Origin: Thermopolyspora flexuosa
GTDB lineage: Bacteria; Actinomycetota; Actinomycetes; Streptosporangiales; Streptosporangiaceae
Length of the DNA stretch: 64,000 bases
Direction: 5' to 3'
Assembly (NCBI RefSeq): GCF_006716785.1
Contig: NZ_VFPQ01000001.1
Coordinates: 2,790,001 to 2,854,000, forward strand
This document shows, piece after piece, positions 51,365-62,351 of this stretch. Position 1 is the first letter of the stretch; every line of letters begins with the position of its first letter. Position numbers and translations under genes: made by a program. The notes under the pieces were generated by a model that was not told the DNA's origin, searched no databases, and was given only the letters and a program-made list of their open reading frames with translations.

Positions 51365-52522
51365 TCACTCCACCGCGGGCGCGGCGGCGTGCACGAAGAA
51401 CCCGCCCTCCGGGCGTGTCCCCGCCTCCAGCGTCCCGTCCACCGCGCGCAGGCGTTCCGCCAGCCCGCGCAGGCCGTTCCCCCAGCGCGCGGCGTTCGCG
51501 CCCACGCCGTCGTCCTCGACCCGCAGCCAGTTCCGCCCGACGGCCACCGTGACCCGCCGGGCCGACGAGTGCCGTACCGCGTTGGTGACCGCCTCGCGCA
51601 CGATGTGCCCGAAGACCTCGTGCAGCGCCGGATCCACGTGGTCGACCGCCCGCGGCAGCTCCGCCTCCATCCCGGCCGCGCGCAGCACCTCACGCGCCGA
51701 GGCCAGCTCCCCGGCGAGCGTGATCTGCCGGTACCCGGACACGGTGGCCCGCACGTCGGCGAGCGACCGCCGCGACAGCCGCTCCACGTCGCCGATCTCC
51801 CGGACCGCCACGTCGAGGTCGCCGCCGCTCTCCAGCAGCCGCCGTACCAGACCGGCCTTCACCGTGATCGTGGTGAGGCTGTGGCCGAGGATGTCGTGCA
51901 GGTCACGGGCGACCCGCTCGCGTTCCCGGTCCACCGCGAGCAGGGCGACCTGGTCGCGGGTACGGCGCAGCTCCTCGTTCGTGTCGATCAGCCACACCAG
52001 CAGCGCGGTGGCCGTGGTGACCGAGCCGAGGATGACGATGTTGCTCAGCTGCTCCGCGGATCCGCCGGTCAGCAGGGCGCCGACGGCGAGCCCGGCGAGG
52101 GCCAGCACCGTCGCGGCCACGGTGACCTCGCGGCGGGCCGTCACCGCGATCACGCACAGGGCGAACACCAGCACCCACGAGTTCGCCAGCCCCATGAGGA
52201 CGACGAGGAACCCGCCCAGCCCGATGAGGGCCAGGCACAGCACGGCCCGCACAACCCAGGCCTGCCACGACCCGATGGCGACGAAGAGCAAATACGCCAT
52301 CGTATAGGCGATGCCCACCCCGGTCGCCACGGACGCCGGCCGCGGTTCCAGCTCCGCCAGCGCCCGCGCCCACGCCGGGATCATGAAGGCGCTGAACAGC
52401 ATGGTCAGCCCCATCGAGATCGCCATGCCCCGCCGATCCCACCGGGACGCAGGGAGGAACAGCCGCTCGCCCAGGCTCGTCAGCGGCCCGCGCCGCGGGG
52501 TGTTCGCACCGCGCTGAGCCAG
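51365..52522 (-). CDS. DesK-type sensor histidine kinase (possible CTG start)
   Basis: About 385 residues. Six hydrophobic helices (first MGLTMLFSAFMIPAWA) precede the HisKA_3 phospho-acceptor ERVARDLHDILGHSLTTI and an ATPase domain with REAVTNAVRHSSA, VEDDGVGAN and NGLRGLAERL. The first ATG would leave almost no residues before helix 1. A frame open upstream supplies GERLFLPASRWDRRG, and a CTG codon there has a perfect AAGGAGG seven bases before it, so CTG is taken as start. It follows an ABC permease gene by 23 bp. It probably senses the exported compound or membrane stress; its response regulator is not visible. Confidence 0.85.
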   Translation of the reverse strand: MAQRGANTPRRGPLTSLGERLFLPASRWDRRGMAISMGLTMLFSAFMIPAWARALAELEPRPASVATGVGIAYTMAYLLFVAIGSWQAWVVRAVLCLALIGLGGFLVVLMGLANSWVLVFALCVIAVTARREVTVAATVLALAGLAVGALLTGGSAEQLSNIVILGSVTTATALLVWLIDTNEELRRTRDQVALLAVDRERERVARDLHDILGHSLTTITVKAGLVRRLLESGGDLDVAVREIGDVERLSRRSLADVRATVSGYRQITLAGELASAREVLRAAGMEAELPRAVDHVDPALHEVFGHIVREAVTNAVRHSSARRVTVAVGRNWLRVEDDGVGANAARWGNGLRGLAERLRAVDGTLEAGTRPEGGFFVHAAAPAVE

Positions 52523-52545
52523 TTGAACCCCTCCTTGCCGAACGC

Positions 52546-53283
52546 TCAGTTCCGCCCTGAGTCACGCCGGTAGCGGTACGTCACGGCGGCCGCGAGGATC
52601 ACCGCCCACCCTACGAGCGCCAGCGCGGCCACCGGCACCGACCGGCCCGGCAGAACCACCGACCGGGCGAGCTCGACCAGCCAGTACCCGGGCGTGGCGT
52701 GGCCGACGTACGTGAACCACTGGGGCAGCGAGTCCAGCGGTATGAACACGCCACCGAAGATCGCCACCGCGAGCATCGCGACGATGGTGACCTCCTGGAC
52801 GTTGCCCTTGCCCGAGACCTGCCCGATCAGCAGCCCGAAGATGGCGAACGGCAGCCCGCCGATCCACACCGACGCGACCAGCGCGAGCCACGTGAGGGGT
52901 TCGAGCCGTACCCCGCGGACGAACGCCGCGAGCACCGCGACCACGATCGGCGGCGGCAACGCCACCAGCATGCCCACGGTCGCCTTGCCCACCAGGTACC
53001 CGGTGCCGGACAACGGGGTCAGCCGAAGCTGCCGCTGCCATCCCGACGCCCGCTCGTTCACCACCTGCGTGCCCACGAGCATGCCCGCCAGCAGCACACC
53101 CCACGCCGCCATCGCCGGCAGGATGATCAGCGCGGCCGGATAGGGCACGTTCTCCGGCATCTGCGACTCGAAGATCAGCGCCTCGAGCAGGTAGAACCCG
53201 CCCGGAAACCCCAGCACGAACAGCAGCGTGCCGGGATTACGCAGCGCCCTGCGCACCTCCAGCGCCAGATATCCGACCCTCAC
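52546..53283 (-). CDS. ABC-2 type transporter permease
   Basis: The 245-residue integral membrane protein has six helices of the ABC-2 exporter type. It begins with the amphipathic LALEVRRALRNPGTLLFVLGFP and includes VVNERASGWQRQLRLTPLSG, the cytoplasmic loop that contacts the ATPase, and IFGGVFIPLDSLPQWF. The GTG chosen overlaps the ATPase stop as GTGA; a GTG three codons upstream is possible. It forms an exporter with the ATPase gene just before it, and the kinase gene follows. Confidence 0.9.
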   Translation of the reverse strand: MRVGYLALEVRRALRNPGTLLFVLGFPGGFYLLEALIFESQMPENVPYPAALIILPAMAAWGVLLAGMLVGTQVVNERASGWQRQLRLTPLSGTGYLVGKATVGMLVALPPPIVVAVLAAFVRGVRLEPLTWLALVASVWIGGLPFAIFGLLIGQVSGKGNVQEVTIVAMLAVAIFGGVFIPLDSLPQWFTYVGHATPGYWLVELARSVVLPGRSVPVAALALVGWAVILAAAVTYRYRRDSGRN

Positions 53284-54242
53284 CGCCGCCACCCCCGTTC
53301 ACCCGCGAGCGTCTCCCCCGTGGCCGTACCGTCGCCGCCCGCGATGGCGAGGAACACCTCGTCCAGCCCGACCGCGCTCACCTCGATCCCCCGCGCCTGC
53401 GGAAACGCGGGCAGCATCGCGTGCAACGTCGCATCGGAATCCGCGCTGACGATCCGCACCTTGTCGTGCCGGACCTCCACGTTCAGCACCCCCGGCAGCC
53501 CGAGCACCGCGTCCCTCGTGACCCCGGGGATCACCGCCCGCACGGTACGACCGGCCGCCAGCCTGCGCATCTGCTCGACCGACCCGTCGGCGACCACACG
53601 CCCCCGCTTGAGAAAGATCACGCGGTCGGCGTACTCCTCGGCCTCCTCCAGATAGTGGGTCGCAAAGATCACCGTGCGCCCCGATGCGGTGAACTCCCCC
53701 ATGGCCTGCCAGAAGTCCCGGCGAGTGGCCACGTCCATCCCCGCCGTCGGCTCGTCGAGCAACAGCAGATCCGGGTCGGACACCAACGCGACCGCGAACC
53801 GCACCCGCTGCTTCTGACCACCCGACAGCCTGGTCGACCGCCTCTTGGCCAGATCCTCGATCCCGGCCCGCCGCAACGCCTCCCGCACCGAAAGCGGCCT
53901 GCGATGCAACGAGGCCACCATGCCCACGATCTCCGCAACGGTGGCGTCATCGAGCAGCCCGCCTTCCTGGAGCATCGCCCCGATGCGCCCTTCCTTGACG
54001 GCCTCCCCGGGCGACAGCCCGAACACCCGGACCTCACCGTCGTCCGGCCTGGTCAACCCGAGGATCATGTCCATGGTCGTGGACTTGCCCGCGCCGTTCG
54101 GCCCAAGCAGCGCGACGATCTCTCCCGGCGCGATCGAGAAATTCACCTGATCCACCGCATGGACGTCTCCATAGCGTTTGCGCAGCCCGATCACCTGAAC
54201 AGCCGGGGCTCGCTCGCCCGTTCCTGATATGGGCGCCTTCAT
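53280..54242 (-). CDS. ABC transporter ATP-binding protein
   Basis: About 320 residues. Walker A is GPNGAGKST, the Q-loop is in MLQEGGLLDD, the signature is LSGGQKQRVRFA, Walker B is LLLLDEPTAGMD, and the switch His is in IFATHYLEEAEEYADR. The C-terminal extension with VRAVIPGVTRDAVLGLPGV is that of drug- or antibiotic-exporting DrrA-like ATPases. It starts at ATG (an in-frame GTG lies two codons before) without a clear Shine-Dalgarno sequence. It is first gene of the ATPase-permease-kinase operon, and an 8-bp inverted repeat stands about 55 bp upstream. Confidence 0.92.
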   Translation of the reverse strand: MKAPISGTGERAPAVQVIGLRKRYGDVHAVDQVNFSIAPGEIVALLGPNGAGKSTTMDMILGLTRPDDGEVRVFGLSPGEAVKEGRIGAMLQEGGLLDDATVAEIVGMVASLHRRPLSVREALRRAGIEDLAKRRSTRLSGGQKQRVRFAVALVSDPDLLLLDEPTAGMDVATRRDFWQAMGEFTASGRTVIFATHYLEEAEEYADRVIFLKRGRVVADGSVEQMRRLAAGRTVRAVIPGVTRDAVLGLPGVLNVEVRHDKVRIVSADSDATLHAMLPAFPQARGIEVSAVGLDEVFLAIAGGDGTATGETLAGERGWRR

Positions 54243-54297
54243 ATACACAGAATTTCCGATGCGGAATGCGAATACATAGCTCGCGTGTCACGACCTC

Positions 54298-54317
54298 ACC
54301 GTGACGACTGTCACGGT
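54298..54317. promoter_or_regulatory. Inverted repeat ACCGTGAC-GACT-GTCACGGT upstream of the ABC operon
   Basis: Perfect 8-bp arms with a 4-bp centre lie 50-75 bp before the ATPase start. That is a natural place for binding by the response regulator of the operon's kinase. It is also within the 190-bp gap after the leftward ADP-ribosylglycohydrolase-like gene, but no T-run follows, so an operator is likelier than a terminator. Confidence 0.45.
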
Positions 54318-54436
54318 TCGCGAGGGACCCGGCCAGGCTGGGCCGTACACAACACCGAAATTGTTTGCGAAAAGCAATAACGGGAATCGGTATGCGTTGC
54401 CGATTCCTGACCGTTAGACGTACGGTCCCGCGGTGA

Positions 54437-55507
54437 TTACCACCCTGGGTAGCGGTCCCACCAGTAGGGATCCTTCGGCGGTTCGTACTCTCCCCCGCCG
54501 GGGCTCTCGGTGAGTTGCAGGACCAGGTCGCGCGCAAGGGTGTCCATGACCCAGACGAGTTCCAGCCTGCTGAGCAGCTCGACCGGCCAGATGTCGACGC
54601 CGTGCAGCGCGCCGAGCAGGGCACCGGTGACGGCGGCGACCGAATCGCCGTCGGGAGCGGTGGCGGCGAAGGTGAGCGCGTCCATCGCCTCCCTGGATGT
54701 CACGGCCGATGCCCGGGAGAGGCGGTTCGAGGCCGTGACGTACACGCCGCCGAGGAGGGCTGAGGGGGCGGTGGCGTCGGGGGCGAGGTGGGCGAGGCGG
54801 TCGGGGCGCATGGGCGACAGCCGGGCCTCGTCGAACGCCTCGCGGATTCGGGCGTCGAACTCGGCCAGGTCCGGCAGGTGGGGCTGGGAGGCGACCGCCT
54901 CGTCGAAGGAGCCGACGGCAAGACACCGGCCGAGCAGGAGCACCGCGGCCGCGGTCGCCCGGTGAGCCTGCGGGTCGCCGTGGGTCAGCGCCGCCACGTC
55001 GCGGGCGAGATCGGCCAGCCGGTCCGCGGGCGTGCCCTCCGCCAGGGCCGCCAGGGGGAGGGAGCGGGTGAGGGCGTGGCAGCCGCGGCTGGAGGTGACC
55101 GGCCGGTCGGCGGTGGGCTGCTGCGGCTGCCGCAGCGCCGCCACGGTGGCGGGCGCCGAGCCGCGCCGCTCCCGAAGCTGCGGTACCGCGGCGAGCCAGC
55201 CGTCCGGCCACCGCTCCCTTCCCTCCGCCCAGTGCCGGTGCGCTTCGTGGACGCCGACGCCCTGCAGGACACCCCACCGGCAGTAGGCGTGCCAGACGAC
55301 CGACGGCGGATGGCAGATGCCCCGGTGGGCTAACCGTACGGCGGCGCGGATGACGCCCTCGATGGTGAACGCCGCGAGCTGGGTGGTGACGCCGACGCGG
55401 ATGGGCCCGGACGGCGGGATGCCGCCGGAGCCGACGGCGTCGCCAAGCATGAGTCCCAGCACCAGGCCGCGGACCCGGTTCGCCCACGTGGCAGGCCCGT
55501 TACGCAT
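54437..55507 (-). CDS. ADP-ribosylglycohydrolase-like protein with altered active site
   Basis: The 356-residue all-helical protein starts with NRVRGLVLGLMLGDAVGSGG and later has APDGDSVAAVTGALLGALHGVD, the two ends of the ARH/DraG fold. Active members bind two Mg ions through a Thr-Asp-Asp near the first motif and an Asp-x-Asp near the second. Here the first site reads VGVTTQLAAFTIEG without the Asp pair, and only one Asp (GDSVA) is clear in the second. It may therefore bind but not cleave ADP-ribose, or act on something else. Start ATG has GGGAGG. It follows an acyl-CoA dehydrogenase gene by 54 bp. Confidence 0.82.
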   Translation of the reverse strand: MRNGPATWANRVRGLVLGLMLGDAVGSGGIPPSGPIRVGVTTQLAAFTIEGVIRAAVRLAHRGICHPPSVVWHAYCRWGVLQGVGVHEAHRHWAEGRERWPDGWLAAVPQLRERRGSAPATVAALRQPQQPTADRPVTSSRGCHALTRSLPLAALAEGTPADRLADLARDVAALTHGDPQAHRATAAAVLLLGRCLAVGSFDEAVASQPHLPDLAEFDARIREAFDEARLSPMRPDRLAHLAPDATAPSALLGGVYVTASNRLSRASAVTSREAMDALTFAATAPDGDSVAAVTGALLGALHGVDIWPVELLSRLELVWVMDTLARDLVLQLTESPGGGEYEPPKDPYWWDRYPGW

Positions 55508-55561
55508 CGTTCGCCTCCCGCACGATCGCCAGGGGAAGGCCGGCCCGCCGCCGTGGGGCCG

Positions 55562-56788
55562 TCAGCGGACGGGCAGGCCGGTGACCGCGCGGCCGATGAT
55601 AAGGCGCTGGATCTCGGAGGTGCCCTCGAAGATGGTGAAGATCTTGGCGTCGCGGTGGAAGCGTTCGACGGGGTGGTCGCGGGTGTAGCCGGCGCCGCCG
55701 AGGACCTGGATGGCCTGTTCGGTGACCCAGACGGCGGTCTCGCCGGCGACGAGCTTGCTCATCGAGCCCTCGGCCTGGCTGAACGGCATGCCGTGGCGGG
55801 CCATCCACGCGGCGCGCCAGGTGAGCAGGCGGGCGATGTCGACGCGGGTGGCCATGTCGGCGAGCAGGAACGCGATCGCCTGGTTCTCGCCGATCTTGCG
55901 GCCGAACTGCTCGCGTTCCCGCGCGTAGTCGCGGGCGTACTCGTACGCGGCCCGGGCCACGCCGACGGCCATCGCGGCGACCGTGGGCCGGGTGGCCTCG
56001 AAGGTGCGCATGGCCGCGTGGTCGCCGCTGCGCTTGCCCTCGCGGGCCCGGGCGAGCCGGGCGTCGAGCCGTTCCTTGCCGCCGAGCAGGCAGGAGCCGG
56101 GGATGCGGACGTCCTCGAGGACCACCTCGGCGGTGTGCGAGGCGCGGATGCCGTGCTTGCGGAACTTCTGGCCCTGGTAGAGCCCGCGGGTGCCGGGTGG
56201 CACGATGAACGTGGCCTGCCCGCGGGTGCCGAGTTCGGGGTCGACCGAGGCGACGACCACGTGCACGTTGGCGATGCCGCCGTTGGTGGCCCAGGTCTTC
56301 ACCCCGTTGAGCACCCAGTCGCCGGTGGCCTCGTCGTACACCGCCCGGGTGCGGATGCCGCCGAGGTCGCTGCCGGCCTCGGGCTCGGAGACGCAGAACG
56401 CGCCGAGCTTGACGTCGTCCACGGTGCCGAACATCTCCGGCAGCCACTGCGCCGCCTGCTCGGGGGTGCCGCTGCCGGAGACGGCCGCGGCGGCGAGGCC
56501 GGTGCCGACGAGCGACAACCCGATGCCCGCGTCGCCCCAGAACAGCTCCTCGAAGGTGACCGGGATGCCGAGGCCGCTCTCCTCGAACCACTGCTCGATG
56601 AAGAAGTCGAGCGAGTACAGCCCGATCTTGGCCGCCTCCTGGAGGATCGGCCAGGGGGTCTCCTCGCGTTCGTCCCATTCGGCCGCGGCCGGGCGGATCA
56701 CCGACTCCGCGAACCCGTGCACCCAGTCGCGGATCTGCCGCACGTCCTCGCTCGGTTCCGGGCAGAACCCGATCGCGCTGTCGCTCAT
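55562..56788 (-). CDS. Acyl-CoA dehydrogenase
   Basis: A 408-residue flavoenzyme of normal length for the family, catalysing alpha,beta-oxidation of an acyl-CoA. FAD- and substrate-contacting segments are AFCVSEPEAGSDLGGIRT, KTWATNGGIANVHVV, the GLYQGQKFRKHGIRAS region and the C-terminal IQVLGGAGYTRDHPVERFHRDAKIFTIFEGTSEIQR. The catalytic Glu is the one in IFEGTSE, the usual position for short- and medium-chain types. Start ATG with GGGGGG. Together with the hydroxybutyryl-CoA dehydrogenase and glyoxylate genes it fits acyl-CoA catabolism; the chain length is unknown. Confidence 0.92.
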   Translation of the reverse strand: MSDSAIGFCPEPSEDVRQIRDWVHGFAESVIRPAAAEWDEREETPWPILQEAAKIGLYSLDFFIEQWFEESGLGIPVTFEELFWGDAGIGLSLVGTGLAAAAVSGSGTPEQAAQWLPEMFGTVDDVKLGAFCVSEPEAGSDLGGIRTRAVYDEATGDWVLNGVKTWATNGGIANVHVVVASVDPELGTRGQATFIVPPGTRGLYQGQKFRKHGIRASHTAEVVLEDVRIPGSCLLGGKERLDARLARAREGKRSGDHAAMRTFEATRPTVAAMAVGVARAAYEYARDYAREREQFGRKIGENQAIAFLLADMATRVDIARLLTWRAAWMARHGMPFSQAEGSMSKLVAGETAVWVTEQAIQVLGGAGYTRDHPVERFHRDAKIFTIFEGTSEIQRLIIGRAVTGLPVR

Positions 56789-56945
56789 CGCAATCCCCCC
56801 GCAGGTTCCGCGCCCGCCGTCGGGCGCCGCCCGCCCCGCCGTACGGCCCGGCGGTGCACGCCGGGAGCACCGGGCGCCCGGGCCGACGGGGCCGCGTCCG
56901 GACTATCCCCCAAATAGGGACGATTAGTCGGCGGCGGGCACGCGG

Positions 56946-58415
56946 TCAGTCCTGCGAGTGGCGCTCGAGGAAGGTGTAGACGTCGGTGTCGTCGACGCCG
57001 GGGAACGAGCCGGGCGGCAGCGCGGCGAGCACGTGCGAGTTGGCGCGGGCCGACGGCCACACGTAGCCCTCCCAGCGCTGGGCGAGCTCGGCGGGCGGGC
57101 GGCGGCAGCAGTCGCCGGTGGGGCAGTTCGACTTGGTGCGGAGGGTGGTCTCCCGGCCGCGGAACCAGCGGGACTCCTTGTACGGCACGCCGAGCGTGAT
57201 GGCGAAGTCGCGCTCCCGCGACGGGTCGACGTGCGCCACGCAGAAGTACGTGCCGGTCGGCGCGTCGCAGTACTGGTAGTAGACCGAGAACCGGTCCGGC
57301 GACCGGAACACCTGCCGGCCCGCCCACTGCTGGCAGAGCCGCTGCCCCTCGATCGCGCCCTGCTCGTCGGCGGGGAACACGATCCCGTCGTTCTCGTACG
57401 CCTTGTAGATGATGCCCTCGGCGTCGTTGCGCACGAAGTGGCAGGTGAGGTCGAGGTGGTGGGTGGCGAGGTTGGTGAACCGGTGCGCCGCCATCTCGTA
57501 GGAGACCGCGAAAACGTCCCGCAGGTCCTCCACCGACAGCGCCCGGTTCTGCTTCGCCTCCTTCAGGTACGGCACGGCCGCCTGCTCGGGCACGAGCACG
57601 GCGGCGGCGAAGTAGTTCGCCTCGGTGCGCTGGCGCAGGAAGTCGGCGAAGTCCCGCGGCTTGCGGTGGCCGAGCACGAGGTGGCCGAGGGTCTGCAGCA
57701 GGATCGTGCGCGGGCTGTGCATGCCGACCTGCTGGTGCTTGACGTAGATGCGCCGGTTGCGCAGGTCCATGATGGCGCGGACCGAGCGGGGCAGGTCCTG
57801 CACCGTGTGCACGGTGTAGCCGAAGTGGCTGACCAGCGCCATCACCATGCTCTGGGAGAGCGCGCCGGAGCGGTAGCCGACCGCGGCGAGCGCTCCGGCC
57901 GCGGCCTTCTCGATCTCGGCGAAGTAGTTGCCCTGCTCGCGCATGCGGCGGCGCAGCTCGGCGTTGGCGACCCGCGCCTCCTCGGGCGTGGCGGTGCCCT
58001 TGGCGGCGCGCGCCTTCAGCTCCTCGTAGAGGGCGAGGATGTGCTCGAGCACGTCGTTGGGGACCCGCGCGGAGACCTTCAGCTTCGGCAGGCCGAGGCT
58101 CTGGTAGATCGGGTCGCGCTGCGCCTCCTCCAGCGCGATCTCGAGCTGGGCCCGCCGGTTGGGCGGCTGCCGGCGCAGCAGCTCCTCCACCGGTACGTTG
58201 AGCGCGGCGGCGAGCGACTTCAGCAGCGACAGCTTCGGCTCGCGTTTGCCGTTCTCCAGCAGCGAGAGCTGACTCGGCGCCCTGGAGACGCGCTCGCCGA
58301 GCTCGGACAGGGTCAGCCCGCGCTGCTTGCGCAGGTGGCGCAGGCGCTGGCCGAACGCCAGGAGGTCCAGCTCCTGCGTCAAAGAAAGCGGTTCTTCGCT
58401 CACCAACGACCCCAT
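56946..58415 (-). CDS. ramB: RamB-type regulator of acetate/glyoxylate metabolism
   Basis: A 489-residue regulator divergent from isocitrate lyase. An XRE helix-turn-helix (LRHLRKQRGLTLSELGERVSRAPSQLSLLENG, described in part, residues 25-75) is followed by an IrrE/ImmA-like DUF955 domain. The C-terminal ScfR-type DUF2083 region contains Cys pairs (YQYCDAPTGTYFC, NCPTGDCCRRPP). In corynebacteria and mycobacteria RamB controls aceA/icl and ack-pta. The metallopeptidase motif HExxH is degenerate here (LLQTLGHLVLGH). A TAAGAT box ends six bases before the ATG, suggesting a leaderless transcript and supporting this start. Confidence 0.9.
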   Translation of the reverse strand: MGSLVSEEPLSLTQELDLLAFGQRLRHLRKQRGLTLSELGERVSRAPSQLSLLENGKREPKLSLLKSLAAALNVPVEELLRRQPPNRRAQLEIALEEAQRDPIYQSLGLPKLKVSARVPNDVLEHILALYEELKARAAKGTATPEEARVANAELRRRMREQGNYFAEIEKAAAGALAAVGYRSGALSQSMVMALVSHFGYTVHTVQDLPRSVRAIMDLRNRRIYVKHQQVGMHSPRTILLQTLGHLVLGHRKPRDFADFLRQRTEANYFAAAVLVPEQAAVPYLKEAKQNRALSVEDLRDVFAVSYEMAAHRFTNLATHHLDLTCHFVRNDAEGIIYKAYENDGIVFPADEQGAIEGQRLCQQWAGRQVFRSPDRFSVYYQYCDAPTGTYFCVAHVDPSRERDFAITLGVPYKESRWFRGRETTLRTKSNCPTGDCCRRPPAELAQRWEGYVWPSARANSHVLAALPPGSFPGVDDTDVYTFLERHSQD

Positions 58416-58815
58416 GCAGGGATCTTATGCGAAAAATCCTGATTTCTTCTAGCCGGAGGACGGCCTCGGCACCGGCCGAGGGCGGCCCCGGCACGCCGTA
58501 CCGCCGCCCGCCGGCTCGCACCCCCGGTCCGGCCGTCCCGGCCCGCCCCTCGCCGCCGCACTCCCCCGCCACCCCCCGCCCGCCGCGCCCGCCGACCCGG
58601 CCTGGCCACGGCGGATTGATCGACAAAGTGATCGCCGTCACATGGAATTGGTCTAGTCCACAGCAGAAACTTCGCAGTTCTTCTCCGTCGAAGACGGCAC
58701 GATCTTTCCGATTAGAGAAGAAAGTCCCTCCTTCTGCACTGGTCACCTTGATGTAGTGACTCGCCGGTACACACACTCGAAACAGGCCCCAGGGGACGAC
58801 CAGAGGGAGTAACCG
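58416..58815. promoter_or_regulatory. Divergent ramB-aceA control region with a RamB-like site
   Basis: The 400-bp gap holds two AT-richer patches. At 58,668-58,679 AACTTCGCAGTT is a small palindrome resembling the published RamB box (RRTTTGCRAA type) and lies about 140 bp before aceA. Near ramB, on its own strand, TTTTTCGCATAAGAT combines a similar GC-AAA word with a -10-like TAAGAT (plus-strand positions 58,422-58,427). Recognition of the box by eye is approximate; no third gene is seen in the gap. Confidence 0.5.
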
Positions 58816-60126
58816 ATGAATGATCGCCTCAAGGTGGCCGCAGACGAGCTGCGGCGAGAGTGGGAAACCGACCCGCGTTGGAAGGGCATCGAACGGACCT
58901 ACACGGCCGAGGACGTTGTCCGGCTGCGCGGCTCCATCCAGGAGGAGTTCACTCTCGCCCGGCTCGGCGCCAAGCGGCTGTGGCACCTGCTGAAGACCGA
59001 GGACTACGTCCACGCGCTCGGCGCGCTCACCGGCAACCAGGCCGTGCAGCAGGTGAAGGCGGGTCTGAAGGCCATCTACCTGTCGGGGTGGCAGGTCGCG
59101 GCGGACGCCAACCTCGCCGGCCACACCTACCCGGACCAGAGCCTGTACCCGGCCAACTCGGTGCCCGCCGTGGTTCGCCGGATCAACAACGCGCTGCTGC
59201 GCGCCGACCAGATCGCCTGGGCCGAGGCGGCCGACTCGCCGAACGGCGGTGAGCGGCAGACCTACTGGCTCGCGCCGATCGTGGCCGACGCCGAGGCCGG
59301 TTTCGGCGGTGTGCTCAACGCGTTCGAGCTGATGAAGGCGATGATCGCCGCCGGCGCGGCGGGCGTGCACTTCGAGGACCAGCTCGCGTCCGAGAAGAAG
59401 TGCGGCCACCTGGGCGGCAAGGTGCTGGTCCCCACCTCCCAGCACATCAAGACGCTCAACGCCGCGCGGCTCGCCGCCGACATCTGCGGGGTGCCCACGC
59501 TGATCATCGCGCGGACCGACGCCCAGGCCGCGACGCTGCTCACCAGCGACATCGACCCGCGGGACCAGAAGTTCCTCACCGGCGAGCGCAGCCCCGAGGG
59601 CTTCTTCCGGGTGCGCAACGGCATCGAGGCGTGCATCGCCCGCGGCCTCGCCTACGCGCCGTACGCCGACCTGCTGTGGATGGAGACCTCCACGCCCGAC
59701 CTCACCGTGGCGAAGGAGTTCGCCGAGGCGATCAAGGCCGAGTACCCGGACAAGATGCTCGCCTACAACTGCTCGCCCTCGTTCAACTGGAAGCGGCACC
59801 TGGACGACTCCACCATCGCCAAGTTCCAGCGCGAGCTCGGCCACATGGGGTACAAGTTCCAGTTCATCACCCTGGCCGGCTTCCACTCGCTCAACTACTC
59901 GATGTTCGAGCTCGCCCAGGGGTACGCACACGAGGGCATGACCGCGTACGTCGAGCTGCAGCAGCGCGAGTTCGCGGCCGAGCAGCGCGGCTACACCGCC
60001 ACCCGCCACCAGCGCGAGGTCGGCACCGGTTACTTCGACCTGGTGAGCACGGCGATCTCGCCCGACTCCTCGACCACGGCCCTGAAGGGCTCCACCGAGG
60101 AGGAGCAGTTCGTCACGGCGCACTGA
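58816..60126 (+). CDS. aceA: Isocitrate lyase
   Basis: The 436-residue enzyme of the glyoxylate bypass splits isocitrate into glyoxylate and succinate, allowing growth on acetate or fatty acids. The catalytic loop is [14 protein letters not shown] with its active Cys. Other hallmarks are [34 protein letters not shown] and [13 protein letters not shown]. It is of the short bacterial class (like M. tuberculosis Icl1). Start ATG has GAGGGAG. Malate synthase is not in the window. It faces ramB and ends at a strong hairpin. Confidence 0.97.
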   Translation: MNDRLKVAADELRREWETDPRWKGIERTYTAEDVVRLRGSIQEEFTLARLGAKRLWHLLKTEDYVHALGALTGNQAVQQVKAGLKAIYLSGWQVAADANLAGHTYPDQSLYPANSVPAVVRRINNALLRADQIAWAEAADSPNGGERQTYWLAPIVADAEAGFGGVLNAFELMKAMIAAGAAGVHFEDQLASEKKCGHLGGKVLVPTSQHIKTLNAARLAADICGVPTLIIARTDAQAATLLTSDIDPRDQKFLTGERSPEGFFRVRNGIEACIARGLAYAPYADLLWMETSTPDLTVAKEFAEAIKAEYPDKMLAYNCSPSFNWKRHLDDSTIAKFQRELGHMGYKFQFITLAGFHSLNYSMFELAQGYAHEGMTAYVELQQREFAAEQRGYTATRHQREVGTGYFDLVSTAISPDSSTTALKGSTEEEQFVTAH

Positions 60127-60190
60127 CGGTCCTCGGGCTCGCCACACCGCTTCGACCGACGTCGCCATTCTGAGCTGGCTCCCAGGCGAC

Positions 60191-60224
60191 CGGCCCGGCC
60201 GGGACTTTCCCGGCCGGGCCGTTT
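60191..60224 (+). terminator. Strong intrinsic terminator after aceA
   Basis: CGGCCCGGCCGGG and CCCGGCCGGGCCG form a perfect 13-bp stem with loop ACTTT, followed by TTT. It lies 65 bp beyond the aceA stop and between convergent genes, so it can serve the kinase gene from the other side too. Confidence 0.85.
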
Positions 60225-60293
60225 CGCGTCCCGGGCCGCACGGCCGCACCCCGCCCGGCCCGGGGTGGCGCGGGCCCGGGACGGGGTGCGGGC

Positions 60294-61973
<1,680 letters not shown>

Positions 61974-62351
61974 CGGGAATGTCGACCTCTCTCCGGACGG
62001 GTGTCCCGCTCTGGACACTCTGGCCCGGCCCGATGCCGTGGGTGGCCTGCCGGTGACAATCGGCATCGAAAGGTAAGCGGATTATCTCCTCAAAGTAAGG
62101 TCACGATGTAATGAAAAGCAGTGCTTGATGGCGAAATGCCACCTGTGCCAGACGTAGGCCGAATATCCCCTAGGCGAAGATCGCATCCGGGTACGGCCAT
62201 CGGCCGCGACACCGGCGTCCAGCAGGGACATCAGGGCACACCAAAGCTCAGGACGCCGGTTACCGGACAACACCGGTAAATGCGGCGAGAAAAGCCCAAA
62301 AAAGACGTTGAAGGCAACTCGCCAGGAGCCAGGACGCCGATCAGCGGGACG
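61974..62351. other. Intergenic region upstream of the kinase gene
   Basis: About 378 bp between two leftward genes. A 63-codon frame (about 62,082-62,273) lacks a ribosome site and looks accidental. The stretch is somewhat AT-richer near 62,080-62,130, as expected for the kinase promoter. Nothing else seen. Confidence 0.4.
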
